DNA of 64,000 nucleotides from assembly GCF_026210795.1 (NCBI RefSeq), contig NC_089431.1, forward strand, positions 5,084,001-5,148,000. The letters are read 5' to 3'. Below, one piece after another: positions 1 to 12,551 of this stretch (its first letter is position 1; each line of letters starts with the position of its first letter). Below the pieces are notes generated by a model, which was not told the origin of the DNA, made no database searches, and was given only the letters and a program-made list of their open reading frames with translations. A program made the position numbers and the translations under genes. Source of the stretch: Rhizophagus irregularis. Taxonomy: Eukaryota > Glomeromycota > Glomeromycetes > Glomerales > Glomeraceae.

Positions 1-1461
1 CAAAATTATCACAGAATTTACTTGAGATTTTAAACGATGAAGAATATTATGATATTACAATTGAAGTTGGTAACGACCCTTACGTAAAAGTATTTCGTGC
101 TCATATGGTTATTTTGAATTATCGTTCTCCTTATTTAAGAAGAATTTTATCAACAAATAAAAAGAAAAATGACGGAACTTTGACAAACATTAAATTACCA
201 AATATTTTACCTGAAATTTTTCAAATAGTTTTAAGGTAAGATAAATAAATAAAAAATAAATCTCGTTGTTCGATAATTATATATTTTTACAACTTTTTAA
301 TTATTTAATTATTTTAGGTATATTTATGGAGGAAAACTCTCATTGGAAGAATATGATATTTCAGATATCATTAAAATTTTAGTCGCTGCTAATGAGCTCA
401 GCCTTCAAGAATTAATCTCCTATTTAGAATCCTTTTTAATTGAAAATAAAAAAAATTGGATTGAACAAAATATTGACTTGATATATCAAACTAGTTTTGG
501 AAACGATTCTTTTTTAGAACTTCAAAAATATTGTACTAATTTAATTATCAAAGAACCAAATAAGATATTTAATTCGCCGAATTTCTCTTCAATCCCAGAA
601 AAATTATTAATCACGCTTATTCAAAATCATCAAATGAGTGAAATTCAAGTTTGGGAGCATGTAATTAAATGGGGATTTGCGCAAAATCCGGAACTTTCTT
701 CTGATCATACAGGCTTTTCAAAAGATGATTTTAATACTTTAAAGAAGACGTTACAAAAATGTATTCCTTTGATTAAATTCCGTAATTTAACTTCCAAAGA
801 ATTTTTGAAGAAAGTAAAACCATATAAAAAAATCTTACCGAAGGAATTATATGATGATTTGTTAGAATATTTTTTGGATAATGATTATGATCCAAATAAA
901 AAATCAGAATCTTTTACTATTAAAGAGATTAAATCAAAAAATATTGATTCTAAGATCATTTCAAATCAACATGTTGAAATAATTTCGAAATGGGTTGATA
1001 GGTTAGAAAATACGGTCAAACCAACAACTTCATATGAATTCAAATTATTATATCGTGAGTATTATGATGATGGATCTCTTAATTTATTTGATAGATTTAG
1101 AAAATTTCATTAAGTTTGTGATAATCATTCCCGAACTGTAACAATTTTTAAAGTGAAGGACAGAAATGAGATTCTTGGAGGATATAATCCGATTGAATGG
1201 AAATCTGATTTTAGTTGTGGAATTACTAAGGATAGTTTTATATTTTCTTTTAATAATGAGAATTACATTTTAAGTCGTGTAGAGAATGAAAAGAATGCTA
1301 TAATTAATAGTCCTTATTACGGTCCATCATTTGGTTTTGATCTGTATTTATTCTATAACAACAAGAAAGTCTCTTGTGATCTAAAATATTATGAAAAACA
1401 GATCAAAGTTAATAATGATAATTCATTTATTTTAGATTTTTTTGAGGTATTTCAATTGTGA
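1..1461 (+). pseudogene. BTB-BACK-TLDc protein gene, 5' end outside window, one premature stop
   Basis: The first exon (1-235, start codon just outside the window) encodes the BTB fold. A GTAAGA...TAG intron (236-318) splits an Arg codon in phase 2, as in every paralogue here. Exon 2 begins with YIYGG and runs through the BACK domain into the start of TLDc. An in-frame TAA at 1111-1113 follows the codons for RKFH, where intact paralogues have Glu-Ile-Cys. The same frame then stays open to the TGA at 1459-1461 and encodes a full TLDc remainder (ILGGYNPIEW, TKDSFIFSF, PSFG). No other lesion is seen, so this is either a very young pseudogene, a read-through gene or a base error. Product: a predicted adaptor with BTB/POZ, BACK and TLDc domains; substrate unknown. 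Confidence 0.85.
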
Positions 1462-1834
1462 AGGGCTGATGATTATTAATAAATCCTCTTCATAATTTAT
1501 TTACAAAATTAGATTAGAAACAATGTAATCCATATTGAACGTGTGCCTTATTTCTATATTATTTTAACATGATCGTTAAACGTTCTATGGCGCGTAAAAA
1601 CAATGAAATTATAAATAAAGGCAAAATCGCTTGTTACGTAATTTAGATTTTGATGCCGAGAGTGTTGAGCTCGAACACGAAGACTTAACTAGACAATCAT
1701 AAAAAGTATCGAGTTTAAAGAGCTAGGTCAATGTGATAACTAACATTTTATTCCTAATTTCCTATGCCAACATAAAGGGCTGCATTTTTTAATAATATAT
1801 GCATATTATGTGCTATGATACCGCTAGTAATAAC
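1462..1834. other. intergenic, nothing recognised
   Basis: AT-rich spacer between the broken gene and a TLDc fragment. I see no gene or clear repeat. Confidence 0.5.
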
Positions 1835-2102
1835 GGATATAATCCGATTGAATGGAAATCTGATGGTAGTTATGGAATTACTAAAGATAGTTTTATATTT
1901 TCTTTTAAGAATAGTGATATTATTTTAAGTCGTGTAAAGGAGCATATATAATTATCCATTCGGTCCATCGTTTGGTGATCTGTTTTTACGCGTTGCTTTT
2001 CATGAAAGTTTAACTATCGCTGTAAAAAAAATTATTATAAAAAAGAGATCGAATGTTTTGATGGGCTATCTTTAGATAACATTTTGAGGTATTTCAATTG
2101 TG
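1835..2102 (+). pseudogene. TLDc-domain fragment
   Basis: The DNA closely matches the 3' part of the TLDc coding sequence in the neighbouring gene (GYNPIEWKSDGSYGITKDSF, then the ILSRVK region and a final FEVFQL-like end). Frame is lost several times and there is no BTB or BACK portion. It sits about 370 bp downstream of the left-edge gene on the same strand, so it is probably left from a tandem duplication. Confidence 0.8.
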
Positions 2103-3435
2103 CAGGACCGATGATTAAATCTTAAGTCTAATATTTTTATTAATCAGATTATATAGTTATTAATTTGAAACTAGTACACTATTCATTATATTATTTTATA
2201 TTATTAAAATGGAGTTTTTGCATAAATCCCAAGGAGATTAGCTTAATGGAAGAGGGGTGCCTTACAAGCATGCGAATAAATATCAGAAGTGTACAATTAG
2301 AGAATATATCTCATTGCTTAATTCAATTGATTCAATAACTTAGCAATAACTTAATAAAAATAATATATTTTCTATTCATATTATCCAAATATTTTAATGT
2401 ATCAGCACGAATTATTATACATAGATACAGTTTTTGAAATCTAAAATATATGATCGTGTAAATGTATGACAATCATACTTTCAAAATTAAAACTCACGCA
2501 TAAGAAGTTAAGAAGCAGGTATAAAATTTTTATGATGACATTTTAAAAAACTATTATAATTCTGCATTAATAATTCATTAATTCCTTTATTTGTCAAAAT
2601 TTTTATTTTTCATTTTTTCATTTTTTTTTTTTTTGATGAAAATCAAAGAAAAGTTAATCAAAACAATCATCATGAAAAATTTCTTAATGGGCTTTACCAA
2701 CTAGCCACAGTATATACATTGTGGCGTAATTATTTCAGATAATTCGACATTAAGGCGGCGTATATTACACCAAATTTTTGTTCTAAAGGTGTAATGCCGA
2801 ATTGGTGTAATGTGTCGTAATATTTCGGCGCCTAATTTATCTCACTGTATAGCTACAGCAGGTTTGCTCTTTATTCCAAAGCATTAACTATTGACTCATT
2901 TTATTAATTTTAATATTAATAAATTAATAAATTATTTAATCGCTAATCGTCGTTTGTACCATAGTATATACAAAATTACAAGTTTAGGTACATTTGTCCA
3001 CCCATAATAAATTTATTCCATTTTTTTATTTCATGTTATTTCCATGAATTTATCATACTACGGTATTCACGAAGTTTTTACAGAAATTACAGTGAAATTT
3101 TTTTACGGGGTTGAACTGGATTGCGTTTCGAATGCACTTTATTAACATTTTTTATTAGTTGTCCAATAGTGAGCCAGATAAATTTATTATTATTATTATT
3201 ATATTTTTAAAAGCAGTTTTATTATATTTGCTAAATCATTAATAATGCCGCCCAAATACAGAATTTTGAGATATTGTATAAAAACCTACAAATTAGTAAT
3301 AATTCTGAAATAAAATTAAAATAAAATGACAAATAAAAATAAAAAATATTATACTCCATTAAAATATATTCAGAGATTTTTTAAACTCTTGATTATTTAC
3401 ATATGAATCACGAAAAGAAATGAATATACAGTATC
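2103..3435. other. intergenic with one dispersed repeat and a TTA microsatellite
   Basis: No gene is seen. The stretch holds the dispersed repeat at 2715-2845 (separate entry) and a short (TTA)n run near 3183-3203. The rest is AT-rich spacer. Confidence 0.5.
2715..2845 (+). repeat. dispersed MITE-like repeat, copy 1
   Basis: This block (GGCGTAATTATTTCA at its left, a shared ACCAAATTTTTGTTC core, then GAATTGGTGTAATGTG) has a diverged copy in reverse orientation at 57300-57475. No coding capacity is seen. The two copies share ends and internal order, which suggests a small non-autonomous element. A target duplication could not be assigned. Confidence 0.55.
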
Positions 3436-4954
3436 TCAAATTATTTGAAATACTTCAAACTCTAAAGATAATGCATCATAGCTTTTTATGATCTGTTTTT
3501 CATAATACTTTTTCTTACAAAGGATTTTTAAACCTCCACCAAAAGTTGTACATAAATAGAGATCTCCATGACCAAATGATGGACCATTATAAACGTCATT
3601 ATATATAGCTTTCGTTTCATTATTTACACGACTTAAAATATAATTTTCAGTACTATCATTACTAAAAGAAAATACAAAACTATCTTTAGTAATGCCATAA
3701 CTACCATCAAATTTCCATTCAATAGGATTATATCCTCCAAGAACCTCTTTACTATCTTTCACTTTAATAATTGTCACAGTACGACTTTGATTTTTACAAA
3801 CTTCATGGAACTTTTTAAACCTATGAAGCAATCCACCAGATCCATCACGAGATGTCGCATCACGAGATTCACGATATAATAATTTGAATTCGTATGGAAT
3901 TGTTAATTTGTCTGTAGCCTCCAATTTATCAATCCACTTTGAGATTAATAAAGCATGTTGAAATTTGATGATTTTAGAATCAATATTTTTTGCTTTAACG
4001 TTAATCTCTTTAACAACAAGAGGTCCAGATTTTTTAATCGGGCTATTATCATTGTCCAAAAAATATTCTAATAAACCTTTGTATAATTCTTTTGGTAAAA
4101 TTTTTTTGTAAGGTAAAACTTTTTTCGAGAATTCTTTCGAAGTTATATTCCGAAATTTAATTAAAGGAATACATTGTTGTAAAGTATTCTTTAAAACATT
4201 AAAATCATCCTTTGAATAACTTGTAGGATCAGAAGGAAGGTCCGGATTTTGTGCACATCCCCATTCGATCACACGCTCCCAAACTTGAATTTCGCTCATT
4301 TGATTATTTTCATTCTGAATAATCGTGATCAAAAGTTTTTCCGGAATTAAAGAAAAATTTAGGGAATTAAAAATCTTATTTGGTTCTTTTGAAATTAAAT
4401 CAGTACAATATTTTTGAAGTTCCATAAAAGAATCAGATTTAAAACATGTTTGATATATCAAATCAAAATTTTCTTCCATCCAATTTGAATTGTTTTTAAT
4501 TAAAAAGGATTCTAAATATGGAATTAATTCCTGAAGACCAAGATTATCGGCAGCAACCAAAATTTTAATGATATCTGAAGCACCACATTCTTCTAATGAA
4601 AGTTCTCCTACATAAATATATCTGAGAAAAATTATACGTTTGTAAATTAGATAAATATTTATGTATAGCGTAAATAAATAAAAATATAAATCTTTCGTAC
4701 CTTAATAATATATGAAAACTTTCAGGTGAAATATTTGATAATTTAATATGTGTCGAGGTTCCATCGTTTTTATTATTAGTTGATAAAATTCTTTTCAAAT
4801 AAGGAGAACGATAATTTAAAATAACTCTATGACTGTGAAATACTTTTGCATAAGGGCCACTACCAACTTCAATTGAAACATCATAATATTCTTTATCATC
4901 CAAAATTTCAAGTAAATTTTGTGTTAACTTTGACAAAAATTTATTATCAATCAT
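3436..4954 (-). CDS. BTB-BACK-TLDc domain protein, 479 aa
   Basis: Exon 1 is 4701-4954 (ATG at 4954) and exon 2 is 3436-4621; the 79-bp intron 4622-4700 is GTACGA...CAG, phase 2. Joined, they give 1440 nt. BTB/POZ is about residues 1-100 (YYDVSIEVG, HRVILNYRSPYLKRIL), BACK about 105-215 (EIQVWERVIEWG, the conserved BACK core) and TLDc about 305-479 (LLYRESRD, ILSRV, PSFG). In known families BTB-BACK proteins often serve as Cullin-3 substrate adaptors and TLDc domains occur in oxidation-resistance proteins, so an adaptor role is inferred only. The usual YIYGG after the intron is YIYVG here. The frame is intact. Confidence 0.93.
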
Positions 4955-4987
4955 TATAATTTTTTTTTTTAAAAAAAAAATAGGATA

Positions 4988-5022
4988 AAAAGGAATAAAG
5001 AATAAAGAATGTAAAGAATGGG
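4988..5022 (-). promoter_or_regulatory. 35-nt upstream block shared with an orphan copy
   Basis: Located 34-68 nt upstream of the ATG at 4954. The pyrimidine-rich block (read on the minus strand, CCCATTCTTTACATTC then a repeated TTTATTC motif) is identical over 35 nt to 20578-20612 on the plus strand. It probably belongs to the promoter or 5' UTR. No TATA box is obvious here. Confidence 0.45.
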
Positions 5023-7133
5023 AATTCTAATCCTAGTTTGATAGTCAAAACATCATATTACGTCATATTGCCGATCATAAGATTATTTTGGTTGATCCCG
5101 AACATTATTTACTTGAATTCAAACAAGAAATTTAAGTATTTACTGTGACTCAATTACTAAACTTCATTTAATTAGAGCACATGCAATTTTTATAAATAGC
5201 TGATCTTCCTTTAATAAAATAACGATTATGAATACGAAATGGAAGCGAATTGATTGAAAAATTATTCTAATTTCAGATTATTTGAAGAATTCCAAGGAAT
5301 ATATTCGATAATTTATTAAGCATCAATCATTCTTTTTTATAAATTAATGTTCTTGATTTAAGTATCAGTAATTATCGATCGACCAATTTTAACCCCACAA
5401 GTTTAAAGAAGGTTAGATAGATCATTAATTGATCAATAATTTAGTCCTGGATTTGCTATATTTATCCCTCCATTCCCTTCCTTCGACTTTAAATTTTTTT
5501 TTTTACGGAAAAGACGTTATTCATTGCCCGTTTCAATATCTTCAAATGAAAATTTTATAACCATTGACTGTAAACTATGACGAATAACGCACTCCTTAGT
5601 CCTTACCTAATCGATAGGAGACAAGAACGGTTATTATCATTACCATTATGATTTATTTTTTATTTTTACTGGAAAAAAATCGAATATTATACCCATTAAC
5701 ACACATGACGCATAGAAAGGTTTGATAATATCTTAGAATTAATAGATTATTTGAGATGTGATACTGCAGTCTCTGATAAATTTGACATTATGGGGATAAA
5801 ATCCATGAAAATTATCTGTTGACTCCGATTCATCTAAAAGAGGCGGATACGCTTGTACAAACAATAAAGGGGTTCATTATACAATTCAAAAAGAGATGTA
5901 GCGGGTTTACAAAAAGAGATTAATTTATAACGTTAATTACGAAATGCAGCAAAGCAAAAGAGATTAGCATTCTGATGCAACAGACCACACTTCTAATCTA
6001 AAAGGTTAGCCATTTGAATTCCGTATGATAATTGCATGATAATAGCATGAATATGGTTAATACCGGAGTTCTTTCTCCTTCAGAGTGTTCCACGAGACGA
6101 CTCATTTTTTAATAGAAGCCATTAAGAGACGACAATCAAATTTCTTCCTAAGTAGACTTTCATTTACGTTGATTGCTTATCTGAACTATTCCTTAGTATA
6201 ATATATTTAGAAGGGATCTAAGAGTCATTACTAGTAAGTGTTTAAACCTACTTGTTTACTTTTATTATATTGTATTAATTGCGATTATTCATCTTTAGAT
6301 GCAGATAATATTTTCGTCAAATACAAAGATGGGAAAGTTATAGATCCGATTCAAGAATTTCCTCCGTTGAGAATTTAGTGAGCATTGTTTTCGTTTATGT
6401 GTCATTTATAACCCGAAAAAAATACTAAGCCACAGAATATTAGCATTATCGAAAATCAAAAAGAAATAACTCTTGTTGTAAACGGAAACGATACAACTCG
6501 CTGGGTAGTGCACAGTTGAAGTGAGTTTAGAATTTCAGAAAGATATTTCATCGGTCTTAGAAGATTCTTCGGAGACTTGATTTCTGATGCTTCGCACCCC
6601 CGAAGGAGTGAATCTGTTTATTAAATGTTTGCGAAAGGTCGGTATTGCTTGTATTACTAGATTTTATGTAACGCTACGAGTTATTCCTTGTTCCAAATTG
6701 TCACAAATATTGATGTCTATCTTTATTACTTACTAGGAAACTGTCTTATAGTTAGACTTCTTAGCTATATTTTTGACATAAACTACTATAATTGTACTGG
6801 TCTGAAATAGTTGGATGAAAATGAATTAAACATATTAAAATATTGTTTATAACCAATAAAATTTCATTCTGTTATAATAACGTTCTCACGAAAAATTATT
6901 TGTGTTACTTTATTCTGATGTATAGATGATGAATTAGATGCCCAATGGCAACATCCCAACTCTGTCAAATATTTGTATTTAATGAATAACAACAAACGTT
7001 AATAACCACATGATAATGTGAGCGAAGCTCAGTTCCACTAAATATGAATGTAAAAAAATAGGTCCGACTAAAGACCACATCGTGCCTAGTTTGGTACCGT
7101 AATCATCTAACTATAAAAATATTCTTCATTTTT
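5023..7133. other. intergenic, possible degraded coding remnants only
   Basis: No intact gene is seen. The plus strand at about 6300-6380 reads a short open run (FVKYKDGKVIDPIQEF), and 6440-6630 has more short open runs (TLVVNGNDTTRW, TPEGVNLFIK). Their higher GC than the flanks hints at a decayed gene that I do not recognise. Confidence 0.3.
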
Positions 7134-8606
7134 TTACGAATATAGATAAGGAGGTATAAGAGGTATTGGTGACGAAAGACGAGCAGTAATTTTGACTTGA
7201 GAAGACATTTCGTTATCGGTAAAATAAGTAGAAATCTTATTTTCTTTTCCCATGTGTGTAGTACCATCCTTATAGAAAGAAACAAGAGGTGCAAAATCAA
7301 CATAATTTTCAAGCGCTTTAACCTTTTCATTTCTGCGAATTGAAACCATTTTGAAATGAGGAATATTTAAAGAAAATATCATTAATGTAGGTGGAGGTAA
7401 TTTGAGCTCAATGGAGATTTTTCTATTTTCTTGACGCTCTCTTTCTTGGCGCTCGTTTTCTAGACGCTCTTTTTCTTCTTTTTCTTTTTTTCGACGCTCT
7501 TTTTCCTTTTTTTGCCGCATTTCTTCTTTTTGTCGCATTAAATCAAGTTCTCTTCTTAAATCCTCTTCTCGTCTCTCTTGAGCCTTTCTCGCTTGTTCCA
7601 TTGTATCCAATATTTGCCTATGCCGTATGTCAGAATCTTGTCTCATTTGGTCAATCTGACGTTGATGAGCCATTTCAGCCTCTCTTCTTGCATCATCCTT
7701 TAATTTCTCATCGTATTTTCGTTGTGCTTTTTTTCATCCTCTTCTTTTCGACGTTTCTCTTCTGCTTGTTCCCGTAGGTTATTCTCAAGTTGAGTAGTGG
7801 TATAAACTCCTCGATACTGCTGATTAAATTCTTGATTTCCCTTAATCGTTCTCTATGAGTTTTTCCATCAGGAGAAAATTTATCAGGATCGGGAGAGATT
7901 CCCCAACGGTTTCCAATGCTTTGAATAAAGAACGAACAGAGTGATTCCAATCTCTTTGCATTATTTTTCTATCATCAGTCTGTGCTTGCATGAGAAAAAA
8001 CTGATATGATGTTATTTGTTGCATCTTTTCCTAAAAACGTTCTTATTTCGTTTAAAACGTTCCTTTGTTCATCAGTAAACCTTCTGGCTTCTATAAAGTT
8101 CGAAGTTTGATTAATTATAAAACCCCACGTAATTATAAAAAAGTAGATTGTTTCATAAAGATTACATACTATACACAATAAGGATAGCCTTAACCCCATG
8201 AGCACATTTATTGATAGTCTTGGCAATTTGATTAAGTACTGGTATTGTACCTTGCTGAGTGTCAAAAATTCCAGGCGTGTCAACGATGTTATATGGTACG
8301 CCGTCAATTGATATTGTTGCTACGGTACACTCTTTTGTGACAGAATCCTATATTTTCATCGTTACTTACTCTTGAATATGAATATACGATTAATTTAACA
8401 GAAAAACATAGCACTTACCATTTGTGCAGAGGTATGGAAAGGTCCATTATCATGTGGTGCCCCAACAAGTAAATTTCCAAGAGTGCTTTTTCCCGCACCT
8501 AATATGTTTTTTTTAATTAGGAGTAAGAAAAGTACGAAGAAGAAAACAAATGTTTACCTGTTTTTCCTATTAAGAGAACAACTGGATTATTAACGTTAAG
8601 TTCCAT
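7134..8606 (-). pseudogene. AIG1/GIMAP-like GTPase gene with broken reading frame
   Basis: Splice sites define exon 1 (8558-8606, MELNVNNPVVLLIGKTG), exon 2 (8419-8498, GAGKSTLGNLLVG), exon 3 (8170-8347) and exon 4 (7134-8090). The P-loop GKTGAGKS is split by intron 1; the G3 motif DTPGIFD lies in exon 3, followed by ARRFTDEQRNVLNEI, which fits AIG1-type GTPases. Exon 4 continues with FLGKDATNNIISVFSHA, the RWGISPDPDKF segment, a long Arg/Glu/Lys coiled coil (about 7420-7700) and a conserved tail. Exon 4 needs at least three, probably four, frame changes (near 8000, 7930, 7830 and the A-run near 7725). Either the gene is decaying or the assembly has indels. The introns are intact and canonical. 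Confidence 0.8.
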
Positions 8607-9741
8607 ACTACAGTAAATTACGGATGGAAGAAAAATTCAGGGTTCTTTTAAGGAGGATTTGTATTGTGATTTATTGCTTGAAATGGTATGGTTGCAAAAC
8701 ATTTGTTCACAGTCCGTGCAACTATGTGTAACTGGGCCTAAGCCTACATATGCACTCTATGCACTCATTTATTGCCTATTTATTCCACGACTCTAACTTA
8801 TGTTACTTTTTTTTTATCAAATATTCACATGATCACAATTATCTGCATATTCGCTAATCTTTAATGTCGATGACCAAGACATTTATGTTAAATAAAAGAA
8901 TTAGAATATATCATAGAATGGCCTTTATCGAGTTTATAAAAGAAAGAGGACTTGGGCTGGACGGAATGCTATTCAATATTCTCCATGGTAAAAAAATTCT
9001 TATCATATCTTCTTTAAAACGACCAAAGAATAGCTTGTAAAACACCATAAAAGAAATAGTACTGCGGAAAAAACGTGAATAACAATCGGAATAATTATTT
9101 AACCGTCAATCCGAAACCATACCGAAATGGTCATACAATGAATTTTACGAGGCTGTGACCCATGGCTATAGGACTGCGCATATACACGCAGTAAAAAAAT
9201 TGGAATGAGCGTCACATCCTCTTTTTTACAAAAAACATTTATTTTGGAAACAGGAATATGGATTAATTATTGCAACGATTATCAGTTAGAGTTAAATGCC
9301 TGGCGTATTCATCAGTCGGAAACTGCTCTAAGATCACATATATAATAATTTATATTATAAACGATGAATAAAATAGTGAATTATGAGAACGTGACATTAC
9401 CCTTTTAAGGACACTTGTATTTTCCGAGAGAATATACTGTAAATACCATGACTATTTTTGGAAACATGTTTCTTTAGGAGTAATAAAAATATCAGTTTAG
9501 GCAGTGTCTGTACACATATGACATAGTATATAAATAAAATTTTAATTTTTTTTTTATTGCTTAATAAAATATACAAAATATAATACAAATAAAATATAAT
9601 TTCATAATTTAATATTTAAATAATTAGGAAATATTGAAATAGATACTATATGAATAATCTTTCAGTTTGAATCAACGAAATGCTTAAATACTTTATTACT
9701 AAAACCTTTGCTAATTTTTTAGAATTTTTAAAATATTAATA
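8607..9741. other. intergenic, nothing recognised
   Basis: AT-rich spacer between two minus-strand genes. Short open frames (for example 9397-9588, minus) are low-complexity and lack family features. Confidence 0.5.
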
Positions 9742-11279
9742 TTAAATGATTTGAAACACTTCAACTTCTGAAAAACATGAATCATTAATTTCAATTTCTT
9801 TAATTTGTCTTTCATAAGAATTTTTTCTACAACGAATTCTTAATTCACCAAAATTATTTGGATGATTTTGATATAAATATAAATCACCATCACCAAATGA
9901 AGGACCAATATCATAAAAAGAACTATTAAATATAGCTTTCTTTTCATTCTTTACATGACTTAAAATATAATCATCAATACCATCATTATTAAAAGAGAAT
10001 ATGAAACTATTTTTAGTAATACCATAACTACTATCAGATTTCCATTCAATAGGATTATATCCTCCAAGAATATCTTTACTACCTTTCACTTTAATAATTA
10101 CTATAGTACGAGATTGATTATTACAAATTTCATGAAATTTTTTAAATCTACTAAATAATCCACTGGACCAATCACGAGAATCACGATATAATAATTTGAA
10201 TTCATATGAAGTTGTTAATTTTTCTAATTCATTAATCCATTTTGAAATTAATTCAGCTTGTTGAAATGTAATAATTTTAGAATCAATATCTTTTAATTTG
10301 ATTTCTTTAGTTACTATGATAGGTTCTGATTCTTTAACTGGATCGTTACTATCACTATCATTATCCAAAAAGTAATTTAATAAATCTTTATATAATAACT
10401 TTGGTAAAATTTTTTTATAAGGTAATACTTTCTTTAAAAATTCCCTTGAAGTTAAATTATAAAATTTAATAAAAGGAATACATTGTTGTAAGGTATTCTT
10501 TAAAGTATTAAAATCATCTTTTGAAAAATTTGTAGGATTAGAAGGAAGATCTAGATTTTGTGCAAGTCCCCATTCGATCACACGCTCCCAAACTTGAATT
10601 TCACTCAATTGAAGATTTTCATTCTGAATTATCGTGATTAAAAGTTTTTCTGGAATTGAAAAGAAATTTAGAGAATTGAATATTTTGATTGGTTCTTTTG
10701 AAATTAAATCAGTACAATATTTTTGAAGTTTCGAGAAAGAATCGTTCTCAAAGCTTGATTTGTATATCAGATCAAAATTCTGTTCCATCCAATCTTTTTT
10801 ATTTTCAATTAAAAAGGATTCCAAATAGGGGATCAACTCCTGAAGGTTAAGTTCATTGGCAGCAACCAAAATTTTAATTATGTCTGAAGCATCATATTCT
10901 TCCAAAGAAAGTTTTCCTCCGTAAATATATCTGAAGAAAATTAAACGTTTGTAATTAAAAAAAAAAATTATATATATATATATAAATATTTTTATATTTT
11001 AGAGAAAGAAAATAAAATATACCTTAATAATACATGAAAAATTTCAGGTGAAATATTTGATAATTTAATATGCATCAAAGTTCCATCATTATTATTTTCG
11101 ATCATTGATAAAATTCTTCTCAAATAAGGAGAACGATAATTTAAAATAATCATATGAGCATGAAATGTTTTAATATAAGGGTCATTACCGACTTCAATTG
11201 TAATATCATAATATTTTTCATCGTCTAAAATTTCGATTAAATTTTGTGATAACTTTGATAAAAATTTATTATCAACCAT
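9742..11279 (-). CDS. BTB-BACK-TLDc domain protein, 481 aa
   Basis: Exon 1 is 11023-11279 (ATG at 11279) and exon 2 is 9742-10930; the 92-bp intron 10931-11022 (GTATAT...CAG) contains a (TA)n run. BTB is about residues 1-100 (YYDITIEVGNDPY, SPYLRRIL), BACK about 105-215 (EIQVWERVIEWG) and TLDc about 300-481 (LLYRDSRDWSSGLF, GGYNPIEW, PSFGDGDLYLY). A short acidic linker (DNDSDSNDPVKESEP) joins BACK to TLDc. Its closest relative by eye is the gene at 3436-4954, on the same strand, so the two may come from a duplication that also spanned the AIG1-like gene or was later invaded by it. The frame is intact. Confidence 0.93.
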
Positions 11280-12324
11280 TTATATAATTTTTGAAGATGA
11301 TATTTTTTTTTTTCAAAATAAAAAAAAAAGAAATTTTCATCCCAATTTGTAGTTAGTAAAACCTTTAAGTTATTATGTAAACATATACAGTATGTTTGTC
11401 TAGATGCAGATTATCTTAATACGGTAAATTTGGGCAACACTTATTGTTGATCTGGTGATCCAAACAAAAAGTTTAGAATAGTTAGATTATACTGTAAAAG
11501 TATTCTTAATTTATGGCTTGCATTAAAATATAATGCCTGCGCATTCTTTCTATTCTTTATTTGATTAGTGGCTTCGTTTAAATTAGATAATTTGTGAGTA
11601 GCCAGTGGCAACGGGTAAAACATAGTCCCGATTATTTGCTCATAATTTTGATGACTTTGAGTCTCCAATCAATAAGAGCCTAATAATATTTCTTTCGTCT
11701 CTTTTATAAAAATCAAAATTGTTGGTACTGGTATAGCAACAGTATAATTGATAAATGATGAGATATAAATTTATTTTTTTTGTGCTTATTCAAATGAACA
11801 CATGACTAATTTGACAACCGTAATTTTGTCATACCATAAACAACCGAAAATTTACGTATGATCTAAACGTTATTTCCCCGTCCATTGTATTATTATACTA
11901 AAACTTTAAAATTAAATTTTCGAACAACAAAAATATATGAGAAGAAAAATTTCTACTATTAACGGATAAATTTTATTGTTATTGAAAATTAGATTTTTAT
12001 TAGAAAGAGAAAGTTACAACCTTTTTGACACATTAAAAAAATATTTTATTCATTAAGATTAATGGATAAGCTGAGTTAAAAATGTGGTCTCTAATCTAAA
12101 AAAGACTTTAATAAGTTATTGGTAGAAATAAATTTTTGCAATATAATACAAACAGAAAATTTTAGAAGTAATATCAGATAATAATTAAAACCAGCAAGAC
12201 AAAAATGAAGTGTGATTAAGTTTTACCACTTAAATTATAATATTTAATGTTGACAAAAAACTAAAAGTTTCGATGCTTGATAATTATATTATGTAATAAT
12301 TCAACCAGAGTTCTACTTAAAATT
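11280..12324. other. intergenic, one unexplained open frame
   Basis: A 75-codon minus-strand frame at 11441-11668 (METQSHQNYEQII...) has balanced composition for this AT-rich region, but no family was recognised. The rest is AT-rich spacer. Confidence 0.35.
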
Positions 12325-12551
12325 ATGACGATTGAAAATAAACTTTTGTCAAAAATTAAACCGAAATTAAACCGAAATTTTATATGACAAATTGAAGTTG
12401 GTAATGATCCTTATATTAAAATATTTCATTATTTTAAATTATATGTTCTCCTTATTTGAGAAGAATTTATCAATGAACAAAAACAATAATGAAGCTTTGA
12501 TGCATATTAAATTATAAATGTTTCACCGGAAATTTTTATTTATGAAAGATT
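12325..12551 (+). pseudogene. BTB-domain exon 1 fragment
   Basis: From an ATG at 12325 the DNA follows the BTB exon of the paralogues (IENKLLSK, then IEVGNDPYIK, SPYLRR, LMHIKL), with internal deletions and frame loss. It stops near the expected splice donor. No matching exon 2 follows. It lies 540 bp upstream of the intact gene at 13088 and has the same orientation. Confidence 0.75.

Noticed and set aside
6300-6640. Short open runs on the plus strand
   Set aside because: Suggest a decayed gene, but no family is recognisable and stops are frequent.
11441-11668. 75-codon minus-strand open frame
   Set aside because: Reasonable composition, but no recognisable family, no splice context and no paralogue in the window.
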